Source of the DNA: CAYQJL01 sp964612295
GTDB lineage: Bacteria > Eisenbacteria > RBG-16-71-46 > CAIMUX01 > WJJG01
NCBI GenBank assembly: GCA_964612295.1
Contig: CAZTDY010000001.1
Location: 62,001 to 126,000, forward strand
DNA: 64,000 bases
Reading direction: 5' to 3'
Below are positions 54,849 through 63,360 of this stretch, piece after piece (position 1 is the first letter of the stretch; every line of letters starts with the position of its first letter). The notes beneath the pieces were generated by a model that did not search any database, was not told the DNA's origin, and was given only the letters and a program-made list of their open reading frames with translations. Made by a program: the position numbers and the translations under genes.

Positions 54849-55847
54849 ATGCCGAGGAGTCTGACCGAGTTCTGTGAGCAGGCCCGCGCGCTGATCAATC
54901 AGGCCGACCGGATCCTCCTCGCGTCGCATGTGTTCCCGGAGGCTGACTGCGTTGGGTCGGAAGCGGCCTTGGCGCGCCACCTCATCCGGCTTGGTCCCGA
55001 AGTGGTCGTGCGCAACCCCACGCCGGTGCCGGAGATCTACCAATTCCTGATCGACCTATCCGGGCTCTCGCCATCGGCCTGGGATCATGGTCACCAGAAT
55101 CTGCCCGACCACGATCTCATCATCGTGCTGGATGTGAACGACTGGGACTACATGGGTTCGCTCGGGGAGGCGCTCGGCGCATCTCCAGCTCCGAAGATCC
55201 TCTTCGACCACCATCAGCAACTGCGCAGCATCGGTGATGCCGAGCTGATCGACCCCTTGGCCTCCGCAACGGGTGAGGTGCTCTACAGGTATTTCCTGGC
55301 CACCGGAAGCGAGATCGACACCCCCATGGCGGCTGCGCTCTATGCATCGATCCTTTTCGATACGGGGGGTTTCCGCTTCCGCAACACCCGCGATGAGACG
55401 CTGCTGATCGCTGCAGAGCTGATCCGCAGGGGGGCGAGCCACACCGATACGGCCGCGCGCCTGTTCGAGAACGAGTCCTTCCCGCGGGTCGAGCTCCTGA
55501 CCTCGGCCCTGAGCCGGGTCGTGAGTGATCCCGACGGTCGCGTGGCCTGGACCTACGTGACCGAGGAGATGTTCCAGCGGACCGGCACCTCCGCGGTCGA
55601 CGCCGATGGGATCGTCGATCAGCTGATGACCATCCGGGGAGTCGAGCTGGGGATCCTGTTCCGGGAGATCACCGGTGGGGGCGTCAAAGTGACCTTCCGC
55701 TCCAAAGGCGCTCCCGACGTGAGTGCCTACGCGGAGACCCTGGGTGGGGGGGGGCGGCGGACAGCTGCCGGGGTGACGCTCAAAGGGTCGCTCAAGGAGG
55801 CCATCGGCAGCGTACTCCAGATGGTCTCCTCGGCCGCGGAAGCCTGA
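54849..55847 (+). CDS. NrnA-like DHH/DHHA1 phosphoesterase
   Basis: A 332-residue DHH-family enzyme (oligoribonuclease, pAp phosphatase or c-di-AMP degrading type). DHH motif in LFDHHQQL, further Asp in LDVND and DTGGF. The first motif is HVFPEADCVGSE (Glu for the usual Asp), and the DHHA1 end reads GGGGRRTAAG where NrnA has GGGGHxxAAG. The substrate range may therefore differ. ATG 54849 starts MPRSLTEFC; the frame opens 17 codons earlier. It follows the Hsp70 gene by 22 bases. Confidence 0.8.
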   Translation: MPRSLTEFCEQARALINQADRILLASHVFPEADCVGSEAALARHLIRLGPEVVVRNPTPVPEIYQFLIDLSGLSPSAWDHGHQNLPDHDLIIVLDVNDWDYMGSLGEALGASPAPKILFDHHQQLRSIGDAELIDPLASATGEVLYRYFLATGSEIDTPMAAALYASILFDTGGFRFRNTRDETLLIAAELIRRGASHTDTAARLFENESFPRVELLTSALSRVVSDPDGRVAWTYVTEEMFQRTGTSAVDADGIVDQLMTIRGVELGILFREITGGGVKVTFRSKGAPDVSAYAETLGGGGRRTAAGVTLKGSLKEAIGSVLQMVSSAAEA

Positions 55848-55853
55848 GAGGGA

Positions 55854-57977
55854 TCACTCCCCCTGGAGGACAGCAAGGATCTTGTCTCGGAAGTTCTGTA
55901 GATCGAACGGCTTCTGAATAAATCCCGCTAGCCCCTCGCCCCGATAACGATCCATGGTCTCCTGCTCGCTGTATCCGCTGGCGAGAAGGACCTTGAGATC
56001 AGGCCTGATCTGCCTCATCTGCCGGAAGGCCGTGATGCCGTCCATGCTGGGCATGGTCAGATCGAGAATCGCGCAGACGATGGTGTCCGGACTCTCCTTG
56101 AACATGGCCAACGCCTCTTCTCCGTCGCAGGCAGACAGCACACTGAACCCCAGCTTCCCGAGCATCTTGCAGGCCAGTTCGCGCACCATGGGTTCGTCGT
56201 CCGCAAGAATGACGGTTCCCTTGAGGACCGGGTCCGGGGTGGCCCTGGCTTCTGTCCCGGTGTCGCCCTCCTCGGGGAGGGCGGTCTCACGGGTGGGTGT
56301 GGCGGGCAGAAGAACCCGAACCGTGGTTCCCTTGTTCTTGGCGCTTTGAAGCAGGATGGCCCCGTTGTGGTTTCTCACGATGCCGAGGACGCCGGCCATC
56401 CCGAGACCGCGACCCTCGAACTTCGTGGTGAAGAACGGTTCGAACACCCTCGCCCGCGTTTCCTCATCCATCCCGATGCCGGTATCGGTCACCTCCACGA
56501 CGACGTAGCGGCCGGGTTCGGGCACTTCGGCCGTGAAGGTTTCTTCCAACGCTTCGGCATCGCACTCCTCCACCCGGGTGCAGAGGGAGATCACTCCGGG
56601 ACCTTCCCCAATTGCCTCCGCGGCGTTGGTGATCAGGTTCATGATGACCTGCTGAATCTGCCCCGGGTCGGCTTCGATCGTCGGCAGTCCCCCACCCAGG
56701 TGCAGCTGTAGGTTGATGGTTCGTGGAATGGTGCTACCGAACAGCTTCGCGTTTTCCTCGACGAGTTTGCTCAACTGAATGCTGCTTACAATGAAGCGTC
56801 CCTTTCCGGAATAGGCCAACATCTGGCGGGTCAGGTCCGACGCTCTTCGTGAGGCGCTGAGCGAATCCTCGAGATTCGAACGAATCGGCGAATCGTGGGG
56901 AAGCTCGTGAAGCGCCATGTCGAGGTTTCCGAGAATGACCATCAAGATGTTGTTGAAGTCGTGCGCGATGCCCCCGGCCAGCACACCCAGACTCTCCAGC
57001 TTCTGGGAGTGGAGGAAGCGCCTTTCCATCTCGATGCGTTCGGTCTCCGCCTTCAGACGATCCGAAATGTCCCGATCGATGCCGCGATACCCCTTCAGGC
57101 TGCCCCCGGGATCGAAGATCGGAATGCCGCTGCTCTCGACGACGACCGGGTGGCCTTGGCGATGCTTGAACTTCGCCCGGAAGTTCTTCCAGCCATTCCC
57201 CGAGCGAAGTTGCGCAGCCAGGCCCTCTAAGTTCTCCTCGGTCTTGGAGGAATCGCACCAGATCTCGGTGGTGTGCTTTCCGATGATCTCGTTCTTGTCG
57301 TAGCCCAGGATGTCCTTGACCGCCGAGTTCGAGTAGGTGTGCACGCCGTCGAGATTGATCTCCCGGACCCAGTCATCCATGGATTCGAGCAAGGAGCGGT
57401 AGTATTCCTCGTGCTGGTCGGGATCCCTTCGGGTGGCCGCGGGTTCAGAGAGGCTCAGCGTTTGAATGGCGACCCCCGTGACGTGTCCGTCCTCGCCTTC
57501 GGTGACGGGGTAGATGACACAGTCGTCCCAGTCTCCGTTCGCCTCCTCGTCGATGCGTACCGAACGGCCGGTTTCGAAGACCTGGCCGATGGCCGTCTCT
57601 CTGCCCCTCGCGACCGCGGTGGGAAGGATCTCGCCCAGTCGTCTCCCGAGAACCTCAGGCAAGGTCCGCCCCACGGTCCGCAGGAAAGGCTGGTTGCAGT
57701 CGATCACCCGTCCATCGCGATCGAGAAGGATGAATCTGGAGGGGGAGGCATCGAGGAGGGCTTCACAGCGGCTCTCGCGGGTCGAGTTGGCCGAAGATGC
57801 CTCGGCTGGCGATGCGGAACATCGCTCCTGTGAGGATCCAGCTCGATCCGCGTGTCTTTTGCCATCGGAATCCCTCCGAGGGGAGACGCTAACAACACAC
57901 CCTATAAAGGTTATCGACAGGGCTCTCGCGTTACTACCAGATAAACTGGTTTCCTGCGGGTGGCCACCAAGACGCAA
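55854..57977 (-). CDS. Hybrid sensor histidine kinase with two PAS domains; start uncertain
   Basis: Open frame of 707 residues ending with the stop at 55854. Domains in order: PAS 1 (about 72-170; LLDASPSRFILLDRDGRVIDCN), PAS 2 (about 190-320), HisKA with phosphorylatable His in LAGGIAHDFNN, HATPase_c (NLITNAAEAI, DTGIGM, GLGMAG) and a receiver domain (LADDE, phospho-Asp in LDLTMPSMDG, ASGY, KPF). No TM helix, so it is cytosolic. The only in-frame start before PAS 1 is TTG 57977, which lies inside the GAPDH terminator. A good ATG with GGAGGG (57865) is in another frame and would join this frame after a one-base slip in an A4 run (see findings). Confidence 0.8.
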   Translation of the reverse strand: MRLGGHPQETSLSGSNARALSITFIGCVVSVSPRRDSDGKRHADRAGSSQERCSASPAEASSANSTRESRCEALLDASPSRFILLDRDGRVIDCNQPFLRTVGRTLPEVLGRRLGEILPTAVARGRETAIGQVFETGRSVRIDEEANGDWDDCVIYPVTEGEDGHVTGVAIQTLSLSEPAATRRDPDQHEEYYRSLLESMDDWVREINLDGVHTYSNSAVKDILGYDKNEIIGKHTTEIWCDSSKTEENLEGLAAQLRSGNGWKNFRAKFKHRQGHPVVVESSGIPIFDPGGSLKGYRGIDRDISDRLKAETERIEMERRFLHSQKLESLGVLAGGIAHDFNNILMVILGNLDMALHELPHDSPIRSNLEDSLSASRRASDLTRQMLAYSGKGRFIVSSIQLSKLVEENAKLFGSTIPRTINLQLHLGGGLPTIEADPGQIQQVIMNLITNAAEAIGEGPGVISLCTRVEECDAEALEETFTAEVPEPGRYVVVEVTDTGIGMDEETRARVFEPFFTTKFEGRGLGMAGVLGIVRNHNGAILLQSAKNKGTTVRVLLPATPTRETALPEEGDTGTEARATPDPVLKGTVILADDEPMVRELACKMLGKLGFSVLSACDGEEALAMFKESPDTIVCAILDLTMPSMDGITAFRQMRQIRPDLKVLLASGYSEQETMDRYRGEGLAGFIQKPFDLQNFRDKILAVLQGE

Positions 57978-58012
57978 AAAGGCCCGGGTCGCTGTGCCCG
58001 GGCCTTTTTTTT
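57976..58012 (-). terminator. Strong bidirectional terminator after the GAPDH gene
   Basis: AAAAA, GGCCCGGG (57981-57988), loop TCGCTGTG, CCCGGGCC (57997-58004), then T8 on the plus strand; reading on the minus strand, the stem is followed by T5. Both orientations have a GC stem and a U-tract. Confidence 0.85.
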
Positions 58013-58031
58013 CTTCCTGAAGGAACGGAGA

Positions 58032-59102
58032 CTAGATCTCGTCGAAGAAGTACTCCCGCAGAGGCTGGAGCCGCTCCACATAGTCATCCGGATAGAGGAA
58101 CCAGGCCGCGATGGCGATGGAGGAGAGGAGTGAATTGCCGTCCTGGGGCGTGAACGTGAAGCCCAGGATCTCATGATCGTCCTTCACCTGGAGGGTGGGG
58201 ACCGAGACGACCGTCTGGCTCAGGAGACGCCCGTAGTGACCCTGATCGCGACCGAAGGAGAAGATCGAGTTTGCGGACACCTTTTCGGTGAGCGCGACAC
58301 GCTGGTTCTCACGCAGCCTGGAAATGACCTGCGGCAGGGTGATCCTCTCTCTCACCTTCATGCTGAACCACATGGAGTGCATGTACTGCGTATTGACCTT
58401 CATCGCCGAACTGAAGAGCGGAAGTTCGTACCCCAGGGTCTGGAACAGGTGATAGGCGTCGCGCGCGTGGTGGGTGCCGAATTGTTCGTCGCTGTGTGTG
58501 CCGGCCTGCGGAGCGGGAATGAACTTGCTGTCCTGGCTGATGTCGTTCGCGCGGCGGATCAGCACGAAGCGGCCCTCGACCATGTTGCTGGGGTCCTTCT
58601 CCTGAAGGGCCAGCGTATCGATCATCACCGAGAGGTTGTGCGTGTTGCAGGACACGACCTGCACGAACTTGTCGGTTCCATGCTCGAGGGCCTCGTCGTT
58701 GATCCCCCGCGCATACATCTTCCCGAATCCGAATTCGCTGCCCTGGGCGACGAAGCCGGCCGTCTTCTCGAGGTGCCTCTCGTAGGCGGCTTCCTTGTTC
58801 TTGTTGCCCGCGGGCGTGCAGTCGATGACCACATCGGCCAGGCCGATGGCCTCTTCGTATTCGTAAGTGATCTTCATGCCGAGTTTTTCAAACTCGGGGA
58901 TCATGTCCTGATCGGCAACCAGGTGGGCTCCCCGCTTGATGAGGGTCTTGACCTTGGGGCGGTCATAGGTGAGAGCTTGTTTCTTGTTGAAGCTGACCGT
59001 CTCAACTCCCAGTTCCTTGTGGTAGTCGAGAAGTAGGCCGATCAACGGTTCACCGATCGTGCCCGTTCCGACCACGTGCACATGTTTGCCCTGCTTCGAC
59101 AT
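58032..59102 (-). CDS. Type II (archaeal-class) glyceraldehyde-3-phosphate dehydrogenase
   Basis: A 356-residue phosphorylating GAPDH of the class II family best known from archaea. VHVVGTGTIGEPLIGLL is the N-terminal NAD(P)-binding loop, SCNTHNLSV holds the catalytic Cys152, and RFVLIRRANDISQDSKFIP, MHSMWFSMKV (catalytic His) and FSFGRDQGHYGRL follow the archaeal order, unlike the bacterial class I SCTTNC motif. ATG 59102 has AAGGAGAAGGG a few bases upstream. It is transcribed alone. Confidence 0.88.
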   Translation of the reverse strand: MSKQGKHVHVVGTGTIGEPLIGLLLDYHKELGVETVSFNKKQALTYDRPKVKTLIKRGAHLVADQDMIPEFEKLGMKITYEYEEAIGLADVVIDCTPAGNKNKEAAYERHLEKTAGFVAQGSEFGFGKMYARGINDEALEHGTDKFVQVVSCNTHNLSVMIDTLALQEKDPSNMVEGRFVLIRRANDISQDSKFIPAPQAGTHSDEQFGTHHARDAYHLFQTLGYELPLFSSAMKVNTQYMHSMWFSMKVRERITLPQVISRLRENQRVALTEKVSANSIFSFGRDQGHYGRLLSQTVVSVPTLQVKDDHEILGFTFTPQDGNSLLSSIAIAAWFLYPDDYVERLQPLREYFFDEI

Positions 59103-59180
59103 GGTGGTTCCCTTCTCCTTACATCACCTCCGACCCCAAGGACGCCGTCCCGCAGGCGGGAGGCGCCGTGACCAACCCGG

Positions 59181-59210
59181 AGCCTAGAACCCCCGGGGGG
59201 GGCAAGTCAA
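59181..59210 (-). promoter_or_regulatory. Candidate promoter of the GAPDH gene
   Basis: Minus strand TTGACT (59210-59205), 18-base spacer, TAGGCT (59186-59181). The -10 matches at three positions only. Confidence 0.3.
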
Positions 59211-59255
59211 CCGGCCAGCGATTCGACTCAGCCGTGGAGGGGGGGAGGCCACTCT

Positions 59256-59263
59256 GGTATACT
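59256..59263 (+). promoter_or_regulatory. Candidate extended -10 of the cysteine-desulfurase-like gene
   Basis: TGG-TATACT (the hexamer ends at 59263) forms an extended -10, 77 bases ahead of ATG 59340. No -35 is seen. Confidence 0.3.
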
Positions 59264-59339
59264 GCCGTGCTTCGAACGGGGTTGCTCGGTGGCCCCCGCG
59301 CAGGGGAGAGCGCAACCGCGGAGAGAGGGAGGAGCGACG

Positions 59340-60785
59340 ATGCCCTTCGAACTGAATCTACCGAGAGAAACCGGTTCTGGCACGACGGGTGGCCAGGAGT
59401 TCTTCGTGCCCGACGTCCTCGGCGCGGATCATCGGGTGCCGGTGCTGGGCGGAGCCATGGTCCGCCAGGTCTTCCTGGACAACGCCGCGAGCACGAAGCC
59501 GTTTCGGGCCGTGAGCACCTTTCTGCGGGACATGGAGGGGTATTACTCGAATATCCACCGCGGCAGCGGCTTCGATTCGGTTTTCTGCACGGACCGCTAC
59601 GAAGAAGCCCGGGCCATCGTCCGCGATTTCGTCGGTGGAGATGCGGATCGGGATATCGTGATCCCCGTCCGGAACACGACCGAAGGCCTCAACCTGCTCG
59701 CCAAGACCTTCGAGCTGAGCGCGGACGACGTGGTCGTGACCACCATTCTCGAACACCACTCGAACGATCTGCCCTGGCGCGGGGAGGCCGAGGTCAAGTA
59801 TGTCGGCCGCCGGGAGGACGGTTCGCTCAATCTTGAGGAGTTCGAACAGATTCTCGCCGAATTTTCCAAGAGGGTGAAGATCGTCGCCATGACCGGCGCG
59901 TCGAACGTGACGGGCGAGGTTCTCCCGATCCACAAAGTGGCCTCTCTGGCCCATCGGCACGGCGCCATGATGGTCGTCGATGCGGCCCAGCTGGCCCCCC
60001 ATCGCAAGATCCACATGCTGGCGCACGACGATCCGGGCCATCTTGATTTTGTGGTCTTCAGCGCCCACAAGATGAACTCTCCCTATGGCGAAGGCGCCAT
60101 TGTCGGGCGAACCGACCACTTCGCCGGCGCCGCGCCCTACCTCCAGGGCGGAGGGACGGTGTACTCGGTCAGCTTGGACCACGTCATCTGGGCGGATCCT
60201 CCCGACCGACAGGAAGCCGGCACCCCGAACATCCTGGGGCTCTTTGCTCTGGCCGCCGCGATACGGATCTACGAGCGCATCGGCATGGATCGCGTGGCGG
60301 CCCATGAGGCCGCACTCACCAAACGACTCTTGCTGGGGATGAAAGAGATCCCCGGCGTCTGGATCATGGGCGTTGGGAATCCGGACGATCTCGAGAACCG
60401 CCTGGGGGTGGCCACCTTTGATGTGGACGGCGTGCATCACAATCTCGTGGCCGCGATTCTGGCCTGCGAGTACGGGGTCTCGGTGCGGGCGGGCTGCTTC
60501 TGCGCCCATCCCCTCATCAAGAGCTTCCTGGGGGTGACCCGCGAGCAGGAAGAGGACTTCGAGCAGCGGATTCGGAAGGGCGATCGCACGGAGGTGCCGG
60601 GCGGCGCCCGGGTCAGCATCGGCTTGCACAACACGGCCGAGGATGTCGATCGTTTCCTTGAAGCCCTGGCGGTCATCGCCGCGAAAACCTGGAAGGGCGT
60701 CTACAAGCAGGATCTGATGACCGGTGAGTACTATCCTCAGGGGTTCGGCTTCGATTTCGGAAATTGCCCGAGCTTCCCTCAGTGA
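59340..60785 (+). CDS. Class V aminotransferase, cysteine-desulfurase-like
   Basis: A 481-residue PLP enzyme. ATG 59340 follows GGGAGGAG. After about 40 extra residues the fold starts with RQVFLDNAASTKPFRAV. VVTTILEHHSNDLPWR, VVDAAQLAPH and the PLP lysine in FSAHKMNSPYG (Lys244) are typical of SufS/NifS-like enzymes. The region of the sulfur-carrying loop reads RAGCFCAHPLIKSF (Cys386 and Cys388). A group II cysteine desulfurase or a related lyase is likely. No sufU/E or iscU is beside it. Confidence 0.8.
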   Translation: MPFELNLPRETGSGTTGGQEFFVPDVLGADHRVPVLGGAMVRQVFLDNAASTKPFRAVSTFLRDMEGYYSNIHRGSGFDSVFCTDRYEEARAIVRDFVGGDADRDIVIPVRNTTEGLNLLAKTFELSADDVVVTTILEHHSNDLPWRGEAEVKYVGRREDGSLNLEEFEQILAEFSKRVKIVAMTGASNVTGEVLPIHKVASLAHRHGAMMVVDAAQLAPHRKIHMLAHDDPGHLDFVVFSAHKMNSPYGEGAIVGRTDHFAGAAPYLQGGGTVYSVSLDHVIWADPPDRQEAGTPNILGLFALAAAIRIYERIGMDRVAAHEAALTKRLLLGMKEIPGVWIMGVGNPDDLENRLGVATFDVDGVHHNLVAAILACEYGVSVRAGCFCAHPLIKSFLGVTREQEEDFEQRIRKGDRTEVPGGARVSIGLHNTAEDVDRFLEALAVIAAKTWKGVYKQDLMTGEYYPQGFGFDFGNCPSFPQ

Positions 60786-60832
60786 GGCGCCGGCGGTGAG
60801 CCCGCCGCAGACGGCTGGTGAGAAACGCGAGC

Positions 60833-62230
60833 CTAGGCTCGGAATCTGCCCTGACGGGCGGCCGCGAGGCACCACAGGAAGAAGAAGAGTGTCGGCACGC
60901 TCTTCATGCTGAAGTGGAGAGAGCGAAACCAGCCGGGCCATAGCTCCAGCGGGGCATCGGCGGGAACGGCGGCCAGGGTCGGCGCCAGGGCATACAGACT
61001 CGGCAGGCCGATCAGCACTCCAATCCCCAATGCCACGCGCGAACCCGTCACCAGGTAGGCCGCGGAGACGGCGGGCAGCATCATCACGTAGTGGTATTCC
61101 CAGACGCTCTTGAAGATCAGGAAGAATACGCTGGTCCAGATCGCGAGATCGAGGGCCCGCCGCTGACGCGCCCTTCCGGCCTGCAGGGTCGCCCACACTC
61201 CCAGGATGCCGATGAGTCCCGCGCAGCCCAGCATGGACAGCCGTCCCACCGTGAGGGTTCGGTCGCCGAGCGTGAGAAGCGTCTGATCGAAGAGGGTGGG
61301 GAACTGGGCGACGAGGTCCTGGAGGAGCGTCTGCAGCCCCATCGAACCTTTGTAGATGCGCGGCGTGAAGGGCGCGAAGTTGAGCCGCAGGAACTCCGTC
61401 AAGTCGGCCGGCCGGAAGAGGAAGTAGGGCAGACTGACCCCCACTGCCAGGGCGCCCCCCGCGATCACCCTCTTGAGTTTTCCATCGCGTAGATAGGCCA
61501 CGGCGAGCAGAACGGTGAAGCTCTTCAGCGCGATGCTCGAGGCCCACGCCAGCCAGGAGCGGGCTTCCCCGATACGATCCTCTCGCCAGCGATACAGCCT
61601 CCAGGTTTGAGGCCATCCGGCTCCCCACAGCAGGTTGCCCCGCGGGTCGGACCCGGTCGGAGCAGGGGACTTGCCAATCTCCCAGTCCGCTGGACTCGGT
61701 TTTGTTTCGTACCGCCAGAGGAACCAGAGGAGTGCCGCCATGCACAGAGAGTACTGGCCCATGATCTGTTCGATGTAGAAGGGGAAGAACCCCAACCAGA
61801 GTCCCGCGAGGATCCAGCGTCGGCGCGCAGGCCACTGGGTCCACCTGAGGAGCGAGGCGACCGTCACCAGGAGGATGGCCTCGACCAGCAGGACCCAGAC
61901 CCAATAGGCGGTCAGCGGCGGGAGCAGGAGCGCGCCCAGGGCCGCCCCGTAGGCGGTTGGTGGCAGATAACGATAGTAGTAGTAGAAAGGCACGGCCTGC
62001 GGCGCTTCCTGCCGGTAGTTTTCATGGTCGTAGATGCTGAATCCGCCGAGAAGATTCGCACCGGCCTGGTAGATCCCATAGAAGTCCGACGCCTGACCGT
62101 GACCCTCACAGGCCTCGACAAACAGCGGATCGAGAAATCCGGTCACCAGCGACAGCGCGAAGATGAGGTGCAGGCCGGCCCCGATCAGAAAGGTGGCTCT
62201 TGCCGTTCTGTCCAAGTCGGAGAAACCCAT
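60833..62230 (-). CDS. GT87-type (DUF2029) integral membrane glycosyltransferase
   Basis: A 465-residue protein with about eleven hydrophobic segments. SDFYGIYQAGANLLGGFSIYD (about 48-68) and the following YYYYRYLPPTAYGAALG are characteristic of polyprenyl-phosphate-dependent GT87 mannosyl/arabinosyl-type enzymes (PimE-like). ATG 62230 has GGAG four bases upstream; ATG 62245 lacks one. It follows trmJ by about 140 bases on the same strand. Confidence 0.75.
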   Translation of the reverse strand: MGFSDLDRTARATFLIGAGLHLIFALSLVTGFLDPLFVEACEGHGQASDFYGIYQAGANLLGGFSIYDHENYRQEAPQAVPFYYYYRYLPPTAYGAALGALLLPPLTAYWVWVLLVEAILLVTVASLLRWTQWPARRRWILAGLWLGFFPFYIEQIMGQYSLCMAALLWFLWRYETKPSPADWEIGKSPAPTGSDPRGNLLWGAGWPQTWRLYRWREDRIGEARSWLAWASSIALKSFTVLLAVAYLRDGKLKRVIAGGALAVGVSLPYFLFRPADLTEFLRLNFAPFTPRIYKGSMGLQTLLQDLVAQFPTLFDQTLLTLGDRTLTVGRLSMLGCAGLIGILGVWATLQAGRARQRRALDLAIWTSVFFLIFKSVWEYHYVMMLPAVSAAYLVTGSRVALGIGVLIGLPSLYALAPTLAAVPADAPLELWPGWFRSLHFSMKSVPTLFFFLWCLAAARQGRFRA

Positions 62231-62255
62231 GGATCTCCATTTCAAGCTAAGAACC

Positions 62256-62274
62256 CCCCGGGTGCCCCCCGGGG
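62256..62274 (-). terminator. Weak GC hairpin between trmJ and the GT87 gene
   Basis: CCCCGGG (62256-62262) pairs with CCCGGGG (62268-62274) across a five-base loop, with no U-tract. It may separate the two genes. Confidence 0.3.
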
Positions 62275-62373
62275 AGGCGGGGAGGAACCAATCGACCCGC
62301 GTTTGATTCGGCTGGCCGCATCCTAGCCGACCCTCGGGCTACGCGCCAACCCCGGCGTGCGCGGGAGGAAGGT

Positions 62374-63204
62374 CTACGAATCGATGTCCAGCCGGCGCTC
62401 CAGGCGGGTGATGAGTCCCAGGAGCCATCGGGCCTGACCCTGGCTGTACTCGCCGCCTCGCAGGGGCTGCAGATGGATCGACGGAGGGTGGCCGTGCAGT
62501 GCCCGACTGGGATAGCCAAGCAGCTCGAGCAGACGTTCGGCGCGCCGCAGAACCTCCTGCCGGTCCTGAAGGGAAACTGCCAGTGGGTCACCCGGTCTCT
62601 GATCAGCACCGGTCTGGTCAGGGCCGCTCAAGCCTGCAACGCCCTGGCCATCGCCGACCGCCACCGAACCACGATCGAGCGAGGTGGGGGCTCCGGAGCC
62701 GCTCGTCTGGGCGTGCTGGGCCGTCAGCTCGTAGGCGAGCACGGTGACCGCCTGGGCGAGATTGAGCGGGTGCTCTTCGCGGGTGGGAAGGTGGATCAGG
62801 CGATGGCAGCGGTCCAGCCAATCGAGGCTGAGCCCGTCGCGTTCCGGCCCGAACAGGATCAGTAACCTCTTTGGCTCCTGGGCGAGGTACTCGCCCACGG
62901 CCCGGCGCCCGGATTGGCACCGCCGCCGCCGTCCAAGCCTGGCGCTCGTGCCCCAGACCTCATCGTAGTCCGCCAGCCGGTTCGCGACATCCTCCGCCAG
63001 AACGGTCTCTGCGTTGTTCAGGACCTCCTTGCCCATCTTCACGGCCAAAGAGCGGTCCTTGGACGAAGGACCCCGGCGCGGTTCGATCAGCATCAGACGG
63101 GAGAATCCGAAGGCGGCCAGACTCCGGGCGGCCGTCCCCATGTTGCCGGGCTCGGCTGTCCCGACCAATCCGAAGGTCACTGGGAGGGGCATCTCAGGTT
63201 CCAT
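62374..63204 (-). CDS. TrmJ-like SpoU-family RNA methyltransferase
   Basis: 2'-O-ribose methyltransferase of the SPOUT/TrmJ type (tRNA position 32). ATG 63204 has AAGGAG nine bases upstream. The core has VGTAEPGNMGTAARSLAAFGF (motif 1), LLILFGPERDGLS (motif 2) and HLPTREEHPLNLAQAVTVLAYEL (motif 3). A C-terminal helical extension (about 165-276) of low-complexity linker plus LERRLDIDS follows. TrmJ is the closest match by motif and length; an rRNA target is possible. Confidence 0.85.
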   Translation of the reverse strand: MEPEMPLPVTFGLVGTAEPGNMGTAARSLAAFGFSRLMLIEPRRGPSSKDRSLAVKMGKEVLNNAETVLAEDVANRLADYDEVWGTSARLGRRRRCQSGRRAVGEYLAQEPKRLLILFGPERDGLSLDWLDRCHRLIHLPTREEHPLNLAQAVTVLAYELTAQHAQTSGSGAPTSLDRGSVAVGDGQGVAGLSGPDQTGADQRPGDPLAVSLQDRQEVLRRAERLLELLGYPSRALHGHPPSIHLQPLRGGEYSQGQARWLLGLITRLERRLDIDS

Positions 63205-63253
63205 GGCAAGGGACTCCTTGAAACTCACTTTTCAGCACCCGGGCAGCATACGA

Positions 63254-63289
63254 CAAGGGATCGCTGCCCGCGAGAGCAACGATCCCTTG
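63254..63289 (-). terminator. Hairpin downstream of the HtrA-like gene
   Basis: CAAGGGATCG (63254-63263) pairs perfectly with CGATCCCTTG (63280-63289); TGC/GCA extends the stem past one mismatch. On the minus strand it lies about 70 bases after the protease stop and before trmJ. Confidence 0.55.
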
Positions 63290-63315
63290 GTGTGTGATTG
63301 AGTGGGGTGGTTCGC

Positions 63316-63336
63316 GCAGCGGACTACCAATCCGCG
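63316..63336. repeat. Dispersed palindromic repeat, copy 2
   Basis: Related to 43330-43350: CGCAGCGGACTACCA is followed by ATCCGCGG, so the GCGGA/TCCGC stem is kept but the right arm is changed. Confidence 0.5.
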
Positions 63337-63348
63337 GCGCATCTCCCC

Positions 63349-63360
63349 GCAGCGGACTAC
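63349..63360. repeat. Partial repeat, copy 3
   Basis: GCAGCGGACTAC, the left arm of the same repeat, directly before the end of the protease gene; the right arm is missing. Confidence 0.4.
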
